From Clostridia bacterium (GTDB lineage Bacteria; Bacillota; Clostridia; Christensenellales; CAG-138), in contig JAFZYC010000062.1 of NCBI GenBank assembly GCA_017616435.1, positions 1 to 36,784 of the forward strand: DNA of 36,784 nt, read 5' to 3'. Under the pieces are notes generated by a model. The model saw only the letters and a program-made list of their open reading frames with translations, was not told where the DNA came from and did no database searches. Positions 1 through 8,227 of this stretch are shown piece by piece; position 1 is the stretch's first letter, and each line of letters opens with the position of its first letter. Made by a program: the position numbers and the translations under genes.

Positions 1-30
1 AACTGCCGGATGATCATCCGGCAGTTTTTA
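1..30. terminator. Palindromic hairpin downstream of dnaJ
   Basis: Positions 1-26 form a perfect 13+13 base palindrome (AACTGCCGGATGA and its complement), followed on the plus strand by TTTTA. It begins 13 bases past the dnaJ stop codon, so it probably ends the heat-shock transcript. The minus-strand U-tract would lie outside the window, so only the stem can be seen. Confidence 0.6.
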
Positions 31-38
31 TATTGCGC

Positions 39-1193
39 TTACTTGAACAGGCCCTTTTTCTTGGGCTTGGTCTTTGAGGCCTCGTCGTCGCCCATCTCCT
101 CCGCGAGCTTCACCACGAGCTCGCGCTGTTTTTCGGTGAGCTTCTTCGGGATATCGACGGTGATGTTGACGTACATATCGCCCTTCTCCTGCGAATTGAG
201 CTTCTGTATCCCGAAGCCCTTCATGCGGAACGTCTTCTGGCTGGGCGTGCCCTCCGGGATGTTGAGCTTGCAGTCCCTTTCGAGCGTGGGAACGTTTATG
301 GAGCCGCCGAGGATCGCAGTCGTTACGGGTATGGTGATGTTCTGATGGATGTCCGCGCCGTCCCTGACGAAGCGCTTATGCGGCTTTACGCGGATCGATA
401 TGTGCAGGTCGCCGTTCGAGCCGCCGCGGTAACCCTCGTCGCCGCCGCCGGAGAGGCGTATCGTCTGCCCGTCGTCGATGCCCGCCGGGATCTTGAACTT
501 GCGCTTCTGAATGGTGCGTACCCTGCCGTTGCCTCCGCAGGCCTTGCAGGGATCCTTTATTATCTTGCCCGTGCCGCCGCACGCGGAGCAGGGTACAGTG
601 GTCTGCATGGAGCCCAGTATCGTGTTCTGGACCCTCGTGACAGTTCCGCGGCCTCCGCAGGTGGGGCAGGTCTGGGGCTGGGAGCCCGCCGCCGCGCCCG
701 TTCCTCCGCAGGAGGCGCAGTTCTCCTCGCGCCGGTACTGGATCTCCTTCTCGCAGCCGAATGCCGCCTCCTCGAAGGTGATCGTCACGGACTGGCGAAG
801 GTTCTCGCCGCGGACCGCGCTGTTCGCGCTCGCGCGGGAGGACGAAGCGCCGCCGCCGAAGAAATCGCCGAAGATATCGCCGAAGCCGCCGAAGCCGCTC
901 GAGCCGAAGGGCGAACCGCCGCCGAAGCCCGACCAGCCGGAGGAGTAGCCTCCGCCCGCAGTGGGATCGAACGCCGCGTGCCCGAACTGATCGTATTTTT
1001 CACGCTTGTCCGGATTGGAAAGCACCTCGTACGCCTCATTTACCTCCTTGAATTTGGCCTCGGCCTCCTTGTCGTCGGGATGAAGATCGGGGTGGTACTG
1101 CTTTGCCATCCTGCGAAACGCGGATTTTATGTCATCGTCGCTCGCCGTCTTGGGGACGCCGAGGACCTCGTAATAATCTCTCTTGTCTGCCAT
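39..1193 (-). CDS. dnaJ: Chaperone protein DnaJ (Hsp40)
   Basis: DnaJ is the cytoplasmic co-chaperone that binds unfolded protein and stimulates DnaK ATPase. The 384-residue product has an N-terminal J domain with the HPD tripeptide (in YHPDLHPDD), then a Gly/Phe-rich stretch, then four zinc-binding CxxCxGxG repeats ([32 protein letters not shown]), then the C-terminal substrate-binding domain. This is a full-length type I DnaJ. The frame stays open upstream to 1319, but ATG 1193 is chosen because it has GGAGG just upstream and gives the usual [13 protein letters not shown] start. It is the last gene of hrcA-grpE-dnaK-dnaJ, 234 bases after dnaK, and is presumably under CIRCE control. Confidence 0.97.
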   Translation of the reverse strand: MADKRDYYEVLGVPKTASDDDIKSAFRRMAKQYHPDLHPDDKEAEAKFKEVNEAYEVLSNPDKREKYDQFGHAAFDPTAGGGYSSGWSGFGGGSPFGSSGFGGFGDIFGDFFGGGASSSRASANSAVRGENLRQSVTITFEEAAFGCEKEIQYRREENCASCGGTGAAAGSQPQTCPTCGGRGTVTRVQNTILGSMQTTVPCSACGGTGKIIKDPCKACGGNGRVRTIQKRKFKIPAGIDDGQTIRLSGGGDEGYRGGSNGDLHISIRVKPHKRFVRDGADIHQNITIPVTTAILGGSINVPTLERDCKLNIPEGTPSQKTFRMKGFGIQKLNSQEKGDMYVNITVDIPKKLTEKQRELVVKLAEEMGDDEASKTKPKKKGLFK

Positions 1194-1243
1194 ATTAACC
1201 TCCGGTTTCAAAGAAACGGAACGCCGCTTCCTTGAACTTTTCG

Positions 1244-1265
1244 TTTTTGAACGGCCGTTCAAAAA
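1244..1265. repeat. Perfect 22-base palindrome upstream of dnaJ
   Basis: The two 11-base arms TTTTTGAACGG and CCGTTCAAAAA abut with no spacer, about 50 bases upstream of the dnaJ start. In RNA this would be an AU-capped hairpin in the dnaK-dnaJ intercistronic segment. No canonical U-tract follows, so it is not called a terminator. A role in transcript processing or as a protein site is only a guess. Confidence 0.5.
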
Positions 1266-1342
1266 CAAACGAACCAGATCCTTTTGATCCGTTCCGCCCG
1301 CGCATTCCGCAGCGGGCAATGATCATGGGGCTGCTCCCCCGC

Positions 1343-1411
1343 CGCCCCTATTTTGGGGCGTTGTTCATAAACCGCCGTTTGGCGGAGAGCTTATAACCCT
1401 CCGCCAAACGG
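1343..1411 (-). other. dnaK-dnaJ intercistronic hairpins
   Basis: Right after the dnaK stop there is a 12-base inverted repeat (CCGTTTGGCGGA at 1375-1386 with TCCGCCAAACGG at 1400-1411), then a second short one (CGCCCC 1343-1348 with GGGGCG 1355-1360). Neither is followed by a run of U on the minus strand. Such stems between dnaK and dnaJ could act as a processing site, 3' stabiliser or partial terminator that lowers dnaJ output relative to dnaK. That role is inferred. Confidence 0.5.
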
Positions 1412-1427
1412 GTCACGCTTAAAACTA

Positions 1428-3290
1428 TCAGTTCTTCTTGTCGTCGTCGACAACTTCGTAATCGGCGTCGACTACGCCGTCGTCGTTCTGCTGAGGCTGC
1501 TCGTAGCCGTAGTTGCCGCCGTCATTCGCGCCGGCGTTCTGGGCATTCTGCTGCGCCTGAGCCTCCTGCTGATAGACCCTGCCGAACACGTCGTAGGATA
1601 CCTCGGTCATCTTCTCGACCGCGGACTTGACGGCCTCCATATCGGTGCCGGCGAGAGCGTTCTTGACGTTCTCGATCTCGGCGTTGATCCTTGCCTTGTC
1701 GGATTCGGCGATCTTATCGCCCATCTCCTTCATGGACTTCTCGGTCGCGGCTACCATGCTGTCGGCGTGGTTCCTTGTCTCGACCTCTTCCTTGCGCTTC
1801 TTGTCCTCAGCGGCGAACTGCTCCGCCTCGCGGACGGCCTTCTTGATGTCGTCCTCGGAGAGGTTGGTGGAAGCGGTGATGGTGACCTTCTGCTCGTTGC
1901 CGGTGCCGAGGTCCTTCGCGGAAACGTTGACTATGCCGTTGCCGTCGATATCGAAAGTGACCTCGATCTGGGGGATGCCGCGGGGCGCGGGCGCGATGCC
2001 GGTGAGCTGGAAGCGGCCGAGGGTCTTGTTGTACTGAGCCATCTCGCGCTCGCCCTGCAGGACGTGGACCTCAACGGAGGTCTGCCCGTCCGCGGCGGTG
2101 GAGAATATCTGCTTCTTCTGTACGGGGATGGTAGTGTTCCTGTCGATGAGCCTTGTGAACCCGCCGCCCAGGGTCTCGATGCCGAGGGACAGAGGCGTTA
2201 CGTCGAGCAGGAGGATATCCTTTACCTCGCCGCCCAGGATACCGCCCTGGATAGCGGCGCCCAAAGCCACGCACTCATCGGGGTTGATGCCCTTGAAGGG
2301 CTCCTTGCCGGTGATCTTCTTTACGAGCTCCTGCACGGCGGGGATACGGCTGGAACCGCCGACCAGTATGACCTTGTCGATCTGGCTGGTCTTGAGGTTG
2401 GCGTCGCGCAGAGCCTGCTCCATGCAAACGCGGGTCTTGTCCAAGAGATCCGCGATGAGCTCTTCGAACTTGGCCCTGGTGATGTTGATGTCGACATGCT
2501 TGGGGCCGGTGGCGTCCGCAGTGATGAACGGCAGGTTGACGTTGCTGGTGACAGTCGAGGAGAGCTCGATCTTGGCCTTCTCAGCCGCGTCGAGCAGACG
2601 CTGCTTCGCCATACGGTCGTTCCTCAGGTCGATGCCGTTGTTGTTCTTGAAATCCTCCGCGATATAGTCCATGAGCCTCTTATCGAAGTCGTCGCCGCCC
2701 AGACGGTTGTTGCCGTTGGTGGCAAGAACCTCGAACACGCCGTCGCCGATATCCAGTATGGATACATCGAACGTGCCGCCGCCGAGGTCGTAAACGAGGA
2801 TCTTCTGGCGGTGCTCCTTATCGACGCCGTAGGCCAGAGAAGCGGCCGTCGGCTCGTTAATTATACGCTTTACGTCAAGGCCCGCGATACGGCCGGCGTC
2901 CTTTGTCGCCTGACGCTGACTGTCGGTGAAGTACGCGGGAACGGTGATGACGGCGTCCGTGACCTTTTCGCCGAGATAGGCCTCCGCGTCCTGCTTGAGC
3001 TTCTGCAGTATCATTGCGGAGATCTCCTGCGGAGTGTAGGTCTTGCCCTCGATGGTGCGCTTGAAATCGGAGCCCATCTCACGCTTGATGGAAGAAACGG
3101 TGTTGTCGGGGTTGGTGATGGCCTGACGCTTCGCGACCTGACCTACCATCCTCTCGCCGTTCTTGAACGCCACTACGGAAGGCGTGGTCCTTGCACCCTC
3201 GGAATTGGGGATGACGATGGGCTGACCGCCCTCCAGAACTGCTACGCACGAATTGGTCGTGCCCAGATCGATACCTATGATCTTAGACAT
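1428..3290 (-). CDS. dnaK: Chaperone protein DnaK (Hsp70)
   Basis: DnaK is the ATP-driven Hsp70 chaperone. The product is 620 residues, normal for the family. The N-terminal ATPase domain opens with the phosphate-1 loop [15 protein letters not shown] and contains [46 protein letters not shown] and [12 protein letters not shown]. The linker [13 protein letters not shown] leads into the substrate-binding domain. The acidic tail (near [14 protein letters not shown]) is typical. ATG 3290 is preceded by GGAGG. It lies between grpE and dnaJ in the CIRCE-controlled operon. Confidence 0.98.
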   Translation of the reverse strand: MSKIIGIDLGTTNSCVAVLEGGQPIVIPNSEGARTTPSVVAFKNGERMVGQVAKRQAITNPDNTVSSIKREMGSDFKRTIEGKTYTPQEISAMILQKLKQDAEAYLGEKVTDAVITVPAYFTDSQRQATKDAGRIAGLDVKRIINEPTAASLAYGVDKEHRQKILVYDLGGGTFDVSILDIGDGVFEVLATNGNNRLGGDDFDKRLMDYIAEDFKNNNGIDLRNDRMAKQRLLDAAEKAKIELSSTVTSNVNLPFITADATGPKHVDINITRAKFEELIADLLDKTRVCMEQALRDANLKTSQIDKVILVGGSSRIPAVQELVKKITGKEPFKGINPDECVALGAAIQGGILGGEVKDILLLDVTPLSLGIETLGGGFTRLIDRNTTIPVQKKQIFSTAADGQTSVEVHVLQGEREMAQYNKTLGRFQLTGIAPAPRGIPQIEVTFDIDGNGIVNVSAKDLGTGNEQKVTITASTNLSEDDIKKAVREAEQFAAEDKKRKEEVETRNHADSMVAATEKSMKEMGDKIAESDKARINAEIENVKNALAGTDMEAVKSAVEKMTEVSYDVFGRVYQQEAQAQQNAQNAGANDGGNYGYEQPQQNDDGVVDADYEVVDDDKKN

Positions 3291-3346
3291 AATATTTATC
3301 CTCCATTGATTATTTGCTTTATATTTGACCCAAAGGGTTTATAAAC

Positions 3347-3958
3347 TTATTCGTTCACCTTGACCATCGTGTAGCGGACGATCTTGCCCTTTACACGCCA
3401 GCCCTTCTGAAGCACTGCGGTGATGGCTCCGGATTCGACGCCTTCGACGTTATCCTTCATGACCGCGTCGTGAAGGTTCGGATCGAATTTGCCGTCGGCC
3501 TCTATCTCCTCCGCTCCGCATTTTTCGAGCGCGGCGGAGAACTGCTTCGCGATGTTGCGGATGCCCTGTGCGAAGGGATCCTCCGGGGCGTTCTCAAGCG
3601 CCCTTTCGAAGTTGTCGAGCACGGGGAGCATGTTCTTTACCGCGTCCCTTATGCCGTCGTCCCTGCTGTCGGATACGAGCGTCGCGTTGCGCTTGCGGTA
3701 GTTCTCGAACTCCGCCTGCAGCCTCTGCGCCTGCTTCACGGCGTCGTCCCGCTCCTCCTGCAGCTTGTCGAGCTTTTCCTTCAATGCCTTGACCTCCTCG
3801 GCCGTAAGGCTCATCGGCTCGAACTGTTCCTCTTTGGGAGCTTCCTGCTCCTGATCGCCTTCGGGGAGGAGCTCCTCCTCCGGGAGCTCTTCGGCTTCGA
3901 CCGGGTTCTTTTCTTCTTCTGCCATTTCGTTCACATTCCTTTTATGTTTTTTGGACAT
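3347..3958 (-). CDS. grpE: Nucleotide exchange factor GrpE
   Basis: GrpE dimers release ADP from DnaK. The N-terminus is Glu-rich and disordered, followed by a long helix (EEVKALKEKLDKLQEERDD...AEFENYRKR) and the C-terminal beta wing ending GWRVKGKIVRYTMVKV. Three ATGs are in frame: 3973, which overlaps the hrcA stop as ATGA but has no visible Shine-Dalgarno; 3958, which has AAGGTG six bases upstream; and 3925, with AAGGA about 11 bases away. I chose 3958 for its ribosome-binding site, but 3973 with translational coupling is possible. The choice affects only the disordered tail. Confidence 0.93.
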   Translation of the reverse strand: MSKKHKRNVNEMAEEEKNPVEAEELPEEELLPEGDQEQEAPKEEQFEPMSLTAEEVKALKEKLDKLQEERDDAVKQAQRLQAEFENYRKRNATLVSDSRDDGIRDAVKNMLPVLDNFERALENAPEDPFAQGIRNIAKQFSAALEKCGAEEIEADGKFDPNLHDAVMKDNVEGVESGAITAVLQKGWRVKGKIVRYTMVKVNE

Positions 3959-3969
3959 TTCCTTCACCT

Positions 3970-5007
3970 TCATTTCAGCAGCTTGCTTAGGATGTCGCTA
4001 AGGCTGTTGCTCATGTATTTGAGCACTGCGACGACCTTGCTGTAATCCATCCTCGTGGGGCCGATGACCCCCATACTGCCTATGTTCTTGCCGCCCGCTT
4101 TATACGTTACCGTGACGACCGAGCAATCCTGCATATCGGGATTGTCGTTCTCCGTGCCGATCCTTACGCACATTTCCACGTCGGAAGAATCCGTAAGCAC
4201 CTTCTGGAGATAATTGCCCGTTTCGACCTCCGTCAGGAACGAGCGTGCCTTCGCTGCGTCGCTGTATTCGGGATAGTCGAGTATGTTGGATGCTCCGACC
4301 ACCTCGACGTCCGCCTCGCTCATGCTGCGCTCGATATCCTCTATCATGCCGCAGACGACGTCCGCCTGCTCGCCTATCTCCGCCCTTATCGTGGGGAGGA
4401 CGGATTCGATCGCGTCCGAGAGCCTGTGCCCGTCGAGCTTTGCGGTGATGAGCTTTGAGATCTTCTCGAGATCGTCGGGAGAAAGGCTCTCCGGGATTCG
4501 GATCATTGCGTTCTTCGTGACGCCGGTGTTCGTAACGACGACCGCCATCGCGCTGCCCTCCGATACGGGTATGAGCGTCACGCGGCGGACCTTCATGGAG
4601 GAGAGCTGCGGCACGAGCACCATTGAGGTATAATTGGTCATATCGGAGAGGACCTTCGCCGTCTGCCTTATGACCTCCCCCACCTCGTGCACTCTCGTAT
4701 CGAGGTGGCGCTTGATGTACTCGGCTTCGTCATCCGTGAGCTTCGCGCTGTCCATGAGGTGGTTGACATAGAGCCTGTATGCCTTTTCGGAAGGGATGCG
4801 CCCGGCGGAGGTGTGGGGCTGTTCAAGGAAGCCCAGCTCCGTAAGATCGCTCATCTCGTTCCTTATAGTCGCAGGAGAAAGCCCCATGTCGCTTCTCTTC
4901 GAGACGGTTCGGCTGCCCACGGGCGCGGCGGTCATGATGTAGTCGTCGACAATGGCCTGAAGTATGCGCATCTTGCGGATATCGAGCAGGCTCTTGTTAT
5001 CGCTCAT
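3970..5007 (-). CDS. hrcA: Heat-inducible transcription repressor HrcA
   Basis: HrcA binds CIRCE and represses class I heat-shock genes. Its activity is known to depend on GroEL. The 345-residue product starts with a winged-helix domain (RKMRILQAIVDDYIMTAAPVGSRT, then MGLSPATIRNEMSDLTELGFLEQPHTSAGRIPS), followed by the inserted dimerisation and GAF-like regions. The length is normal for the family. ATG 5007 has AAAGGAG upstream. It is the first gene of its operon, 37 bases behind a perfect CIRCE, so it controls itself and grpE-dnaK-dnaJ. Confidence 0.97.
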   Translation of the reverse strand: MSDNKSLLDIRKMRILQAIVDDYIMTAAPVGSRTVSKRSDMGLSPATIRNEMSDLTELGFLEQPHTSAGRIPSEKAYRLYVNHLMDSAKLTDDEAEYIKRHLDTRVHEVGEVIRQTAKVLSDMTNYTSMVLVPQLSSMKVRRVTLIPVSEGSAMAVVVTNTGVTKNAMIRIPESLSPDDLEKISKLITAKLDGHRLSDAIESVLPTIRAEIGEQADVVCGMIEDIERSMSEADVEVVGASNILDYPEYSDAAKARSFLTEVETGNYLQKVLTDSSDVEMCVRIGTENDNPDMQDCSVVTVTYKAGGKNIGSMGVIGPTRMDYSKVVAVLKYMSNSLSDILSKLLK

Positions 5008-5043
5008 GTACCGTCACTCCTTTCTCTGTTATCGTTTCGCTTG

Positions 5044-5070
5044 TTAGCACTCATCCGCTTCGAGTGCTAA
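5044..5070. promoter_or_regulatory. CIRCE operator (HrcA binding site)
   Basis: TTAGCACTC (5044-5052), nine spacer bases, then GAGTGCTAA (5062-5070). This is an exact match to the CIRCE consensus. It sits just downstream of the -10 hexamer of the hrcA promoter, so bound HrcA would cover the transcription start. Confidence 0.97.
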
Positions 5071-5074
5071 CAGT

Positions 5075-5103
5075 ATGATAACACTCCCTGCGTATTCTGT
5101 CAA
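5075..5103 (-). promoter_or_regulatory. Sigma-A promoter of the hrcA operon
   Basis: On the minus strand, -35 TTGACA (5098-5103), a 17-base spacer and -10 TATCAT (5075-5080). It directly abuts CIRCE and drives hrcA-grpE-dnaK-dnaJ. Confidence 0.9.
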
Positions 5104-5174
5104 CATTTAGGACGAACAATTCGGAATATATTTTTATTATGAGGGAGCGAAGACGAGCTTTGCGGGTTTTCGGG

Positions 5175-5199
5175 AAATAAAAAAGCCCCGAAGGGCTTT
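5175..5199 (-). terminator. Terminator of the spoIIA operon
   Basis: On the minus strand, AAAGCCC, loop TTCG, GGGCTTT, then a run of T (the plus strand shows AAATAAAAAA). The stem starts inside the sigF stop codon. Confidence 0.88.
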
Positions 5200-5938
5200 A
5201 TTCGGCTGCTCTTTCTCGGAGCTTATTCAGCGCTTTCGATTCGAGCCTCGATACCTGTACCTGGGATATCCCGAGCCGTTTCGCGGTCTCCGCCTGTGTG
5301 AGACCCAGATAATAGCGGAGCTTTATCATGCGCTTCTCGCGCTCGTCGAGCGCGCGCGTCAGCTCGAATATCAGCACCCTGTCGTCGGCCGCGCTCTCCA
5401 TCGGGGCGGGATCGGGTATCAGATCACCGCGGCAGATATCGGGATCGGTACGCGAGGCGGGCTCCGAGAGCGAGCGGACGGGGAGCGCCGCCTCCATGGC
5501 GGAAACCGCCTCCCCTGCGGTAACGCCGAGCCTTGATGCGAGCTCCGTAATGTGCGGCGCGGGGCGGCCGAGGCGCGCCTCCTCCTCTTCGATGCGGGCT
5601 ATTCGCTCCACGAGCTCCTTATATCTGCGGCTGACCTTTATTATGCCGTCGTCTCTTAAAAAGCGGCGGATCTCCCCCGCTATCATGGGCACAGCGTATG
5701 TCGAGAACGCGGTGCCGAACGCGGGATCGAACCTCATAACGGCCTTTATGAGCCCCACGGAGCCTATCTGCATTAGGTCGTCGGGCTCAGCGCCGCGCTC
5801 GCGAAAGCGCGATGCTACGGATCTGACGAGCGCCATGTTGCGCATTGCGAGCTCATCCATCGCGGCCTCGTCCCCGGACTGCGCCTTTTCTACGAGCTTT
5901 ACGGCCTCATCCCTTGTGAGGACCGCGGCCTCATTCAT
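5198..5938 (-). CDS. sigF: Forespore sigma factor SigF (SpoIIAC)
   Basis: SigF is the first compartment-specific sigma factor of the forespore. At 246 residues it carries region 2 (DDLMQIGSVGLIKAVMRFDP, then FSTYAVPMIAGEIRRFLRDDG), region 3 (KVSRRYKELVERIARIEEEEARLGR) and region 4 with a helix-turn-helix (LGLTQAETAKRLGISQVQVSRLESKAL). It follows spoIIAB with an 8-base overlap, the standard spoIIA order, which separates it from the related SigG and SigB. SpoIIAB holds it inactive until SpoIIAA is dephosphorylated. AAAGG lies about 10 bases before ATG 5938. Confidence 0.95.
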   Translation of the reverse strand: MNEAAVLTRDEAVKLVEKAQSGDEAAMDELAMRNMALVRSVASRFRERGAEPDDLMQIGSVGLIKAVMRFDPAFGTAFSTYAVPMIAGEIRRFLRDDGIIKVSRRYKELVERIARIEEEEARLGRPAPHITELASRLGVTAGEAVSAMEAALPVRSLSEPASRTDPDICRGDLIPDPAPMESAADDRVLIFELTRALDEREKRMIKLRYYLGLTQAETAKRLGISQVQVSRLESKALNKLRERAAE

Positions 5939-6356
5939 CGGAGCCGAGCCTTTTTTTCATGATCACCGTGGTGCCGCGGCCGGGTTCCGATTCGACCTTC
6001 ACGCTGTCCATGAAGGCCTCCATCACGGCAAAGCCCATGCCCGAACGCTCCGCCTCCGGCATGGAGGTATAAAACGGACGCCGCGCGAGCTCGATATCCT
6101 CTATTCCCCTGCCCTCGTCGCGCACGGTAACGGTGAGCACGTCGTCTTCGGCGCAGAGCTCCATAAACACCACGCCGTTTTTGTGGCCGTAGCCGTGTAT
6201 TACCGCGTTCGTGACCGCCTCCGAAACGGCGGTGCGGATATCCGAAAGCTCCTCCACCGTGGGATCGAACAGCAAAGAGAACTGCGCGGCGATCCCGCGG
6301 GCGAGCGCCTCGTTCTGCGTCAGGCTCGGAAAGCTTGTCCTCAAAAGGTTTTTCAT
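5931..6356 (-). CDS. spoIIAB: Anti-sigma F factor / kinase SpoIIAB
   Basis: SpoIIAB is a GHKL-fold serine kinase that binds SigF and phosphorylates SpoIIAA. The 141-residue product shows the N box (SDIRTAVSEAVTNAVIHGY), the G1 box (VRDEGRGIEDIELA) and the G2 region (ERSGMGFAVMEAFMDSVKVES). Its start overlaps the spoIIAA stop as ATGA and its end overlaps the sigF start by 8 bases, so the three are probably translationally coupled. Confidence 0.96.
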   Translation of the reverse strand: MKNLLRTSFPSLTQNEALARGIAAQFSLLFDPTVEELSDIRTAVSEAVTNAVIHGYGHKNGVVFMELCAEDDVLTVTVRDEGRGIEDIELARRPFYTSMPEAERSGMGFAVMEAFMDSVKVESEPGRGTTVIMKKRLGSDE

Positions 6357-6667
6357 TGCGCGCTCCTTTCCGTCGTGAGCGTATAGACGCCCGACATGCG
6401 CAGTATCCGTTCCACGTTATCGGCTGCGTTCGCTATGCCCATGCTCCCTCCGCGGCGGGAGACGGTGCGGTAGCGGCCGAGAATAACGCCTATGCCGGAG
6501 CTGTCCATAAACGTCAGCCCGGCAAGATCGAACTCGATCCTTCTTATGCCGGGGTCGCGCAATGCCTCGTCGAGCTCGCGCCTGACCTTTGCCGCGGAAT
6601 GCTGATCGAGCTCGCCCGAAAGCTTTGCCGTCAGCACGCCGCCTTTCTTTATTATTGTTGACCGCAT
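6353..6667 (-). CDS. spoIIAA: Anti-anti-sigma F factor SpoIIAA
   Basis: This STAS-domain protein releases SigF by binding SpoIIAB. It is inactive when phosphorylated on serine. The 104-residue product has the phospho-site context LTFMDSSGIGVILGR, with Ser56 matching B. subtilis Ser58. The frame is open upstream to 6829, but ATG 6667 has GGGAGG at proper spacing, and a sigma-H-like promoter lies between the two positions. It is first in the spoIIA operon. Confidence 0.95.
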   Translation of the reverse strand: MRSTIIKKGGVLTAKLSGELDQHSAAKVRRELDEALRDPGIRRIEFDLAGLTFMDSSGIGVILGRYRTVSRRGGSMGIANAADNVERILRMSGVYTLTTERSAQ

Positions 6668-6702
6668 ATCTGATCCTCCCGTGAGATCGTTCGGGACTAT
6701 TG

Positions 6703-6730
6703 GTTCTGCAATAACGAATGAATATCCTGC
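6703..6730 (-). promoter_or_regulatory. Predicted sigma-H promoter of spoIIA
   Basis: On the minus strand, GCAGGATAT (6722-6730) fits the sigma-H -35 consensus RnAGGAwWW. After exactly 12 bases comes GCAGAAC (6703-6709), six of seven against RnnGAAT. It lies 36 bases upstream of spoIIAA. The spoIIA operon of B. subtilis is known to use sigma-H with Spo0A. A possible 0A box, TGTCGAT (plus strand 6750-6756, one mismatch to TGTCGAA), lies just upstream. Confidence 0.75.
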
Positions 6731-6859
6731 CGCGGAAAAAAACCGATTTTGTCGATTGCATTGATCCGACATATGAGTTATATTATTGACAGAAAACGCG
6801 CGGCTTATGCAGAAGTTTTGAAAAATCATCCCTCGGCCCGCGTTTGAAAGGACGGTAAG

Positions 6860-7906
6860 ATGTTCAAAACGTTCTTTTCGGTCGGAGGCGGATACCCCGC
6901 CGTGATAGGATCCGGCGCAATCTCAGAGCTCGGCCCGGCTGCGGCCGGCGCTTTCCCCGGCGGGAAGGCCGCCGTCATAACCGATACCGGCGTCCCGCGG
7001 GAGCATGTCTTGGCATGCAGGGCGGCGCTCGAGAGCGCGGGGCTCGGCGTTTTCGTATGCTCCATACCCGCAGGAGAAAGCGGCAAGACGCTCTCCGCCG
7101 TTTCCGATATCTACGGTTTCCTGCTCGAGAACGGCTTTACCCGCGCGGACGGGATAGTCGGCCTCGGCGGAGGTATGGTCGGCGATACGGCGGGCTTCGC
7201 AGCGGCGACATATATGCGCGGTACGGCGTTCGTTTCCGTGCCCACGACGATAGTATCTCAGACGGACAGCGCATACGGCGGCAAAACGGGCGTCGACTTA
7301 GGCTGTGCCAAGAACGCCGTGGGGGTTTTCAGCCATCCGGCGGCGGTAGTCTGCGACACGGAGTTTTTGAAAACGCTCCCCGAAAGGGAGCGCGTCTGCG
7401 GCATGGGCGAGGTGATAAAATACGGCGCGATCGCAAGCCCCGAGCTATTGGGCGGCGTCTCACGCGAGCTGCCCTGCGACGAAACGGTATTTACCTGCGC
7501 CGAGATCAAGCGCCGCTTCGTCGAGGAGGACGAGCTCGACCTCGGCTCGCGCCGCGCGCTGAACTTCGGCCATACTCTGGGGCATGCCTTCGAGGCGGCC
7601 TCCGGCTTCACGCTCCCGCACGGGCAGGCGGTGGCTTACGGGATGCTTGCCGTCACGCGTTTGGGAGAGCGTCTCGGCGTCACTCAGTCGGGCGTTTACG
7701 GCGCGATAAGAAGCGCCTGCGAAAGGGCGGGGCTCGACACCTCGTGGGAGGGTCTGCTTTCTTCGGCGCTGCCCCTGACCTCGCACGATAAGAAATCCGA
7801 CGGCAGTTTTATCGAGACAGTGCTCCTCGAAAGCATTGGCCGCCCGATAAGAAAAAAGCTCCCGCCGGGCTTTATAGCCGACGAGAGGAATTACAAATCT
7901 TCATGA
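6860..7906 (+). CDS. aroB: 3-dehydroquinate synthase
   Basis: AroB converts DAHP to 3-dehydroquinate, the second step of the shikimate pathway, using NAD and a divalent metal. The 348-residue product has the glycine-rich NAD region IVGLGGGMVGDTAGFAAATYMRG, the substrate motif SQTDSAYGGKTGVDL, GMGEVIKYG, the metal-binding segment RALNFGHTLGHAFE and LPHGQAVAYGM, and a late HDKK. ATG 6860 has AAAGGACGG upstream. It is transcribed divergently from spoIIA and no other shikimate gene is nearby. No terminator lies near its stop; the next plus-strand one is at 8198. Confidence 0.96.
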   Translation: MFKTFFSVGGGYPAVIGSGAISELGPAAAGAFPGGKAAVITDTGVPREHVLACRAALESAGLGVFVCSIPAGESGKTLSAVSDIYGFLLENGFTRADGIVGLGGGMVGDTAGFAAATYMRGTAFVSVPTTIVSQTDSAYGGKTGVDLGCAKNAVGVFSHPAAVVCDTEFLKTLPERERVCGMGEVIKYGAIASPELLGGVSRELPCDETVFTCAEIKRRFVEEDELDLGSRRALNFGHTLGHAFEAASGFTLPHGQAVAYGMLAVTRLGERLGVTQSGVYGAIRSACERAGLDTSWEGLLSSALPLTSHDKKSDGSFIETVLLESIGRPIRKKLPPGFIADERNYKSS

Positions 7907-8197
7907 CCTTCGCAACGTCCTTCGCGCTCACGTCCATCGGAGTCGCTTCGGTCTCGGAGGCGGTGCGGAGCTGGAAATCTCGATTTTGGATATTGACTGA
8001 ATCGCTTTTATCTGCTATTCTTTCTTTAGCCGATACTGTGCGCCTATCGTAGTCCGTTTTGCGGGAGCGCGATATGCCAGTATCGGTTATTTTTGTTTCG
8101 GCAATGTTTACGGGGTCATAAAATAGGGCAGTTCCGTCTTGCTTTATGCCAATGATTACATCTGCAATATAATCATTCTTGTGATATAAGGAATAAG
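7872..8197 (-). pseudogene. Headless AT-rich protein remnant
   Basis: A minus-strand frame stays open from a TAG at about 8230 to TAA at 7872-7874, but has no ATG, GTG or TTG start near its upstream end. The readable part starts LYHKNDYIADVIIGIKQDGT, continues ALFYDPVNIAETKI, and runs through a hydrophilic segment to DVSAKDVAKVMKICNSSRRL. Base composition is clearly AT-richer than the genes around it. From memory, the DY-x-A-x-V...IG-x-K-x-DG-x-AL-x-YDPVNI pattern resembles C-terminal domains of large phage or conjugative-element polyvalent proteins. That family call is tentative. It overlaps the last 35 bases of aroB and lies just downstream of the barnase-barstar pair. It is best read as the 3' stub of a lost gene. 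Confidence 0.5.
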
Positions 8198-8227
8198 GCC
8201 TCCGGCTCGCGCCGGAGGCTTTTGTTT
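8198..8227 (+). terminator. Hairpin terminator between aroB side and barstar
   Basis: GCCTCCGGC (8198-8206), loop TCGC, GCCGGAGGC (8211-8219), then TTTTGTTT. It is a strong plus-strand intrinsic terminator facing the barstar 3' end. The stem could also stop minus-strand transcripts leaving barstar, though the U-tract on that side is weak. Confidence 0.85.

Noticed and set aside
345..1235. 296-codon open frame on plus opposite dnaJ
   Set aside because: It is the antisense of a clear dnaJ. Its Ala/Arg/Gly-rich content is what a GC-rich opposite strand gives, and it has no ribosome-binding site or motif.
1767..3344. 525-codon open frame on plus opposite dnaK
   Set aside because: It is the antisense of dnaK, a well-known artefact in GC-rich genomes. 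It shows no protein family features.
6786..6791. TTGACA as -35 of an aroB promoter
   Set aside because: No acceptable -10 occurs 16-18 bases downstream, so the promoter of aroB remains unidentified.
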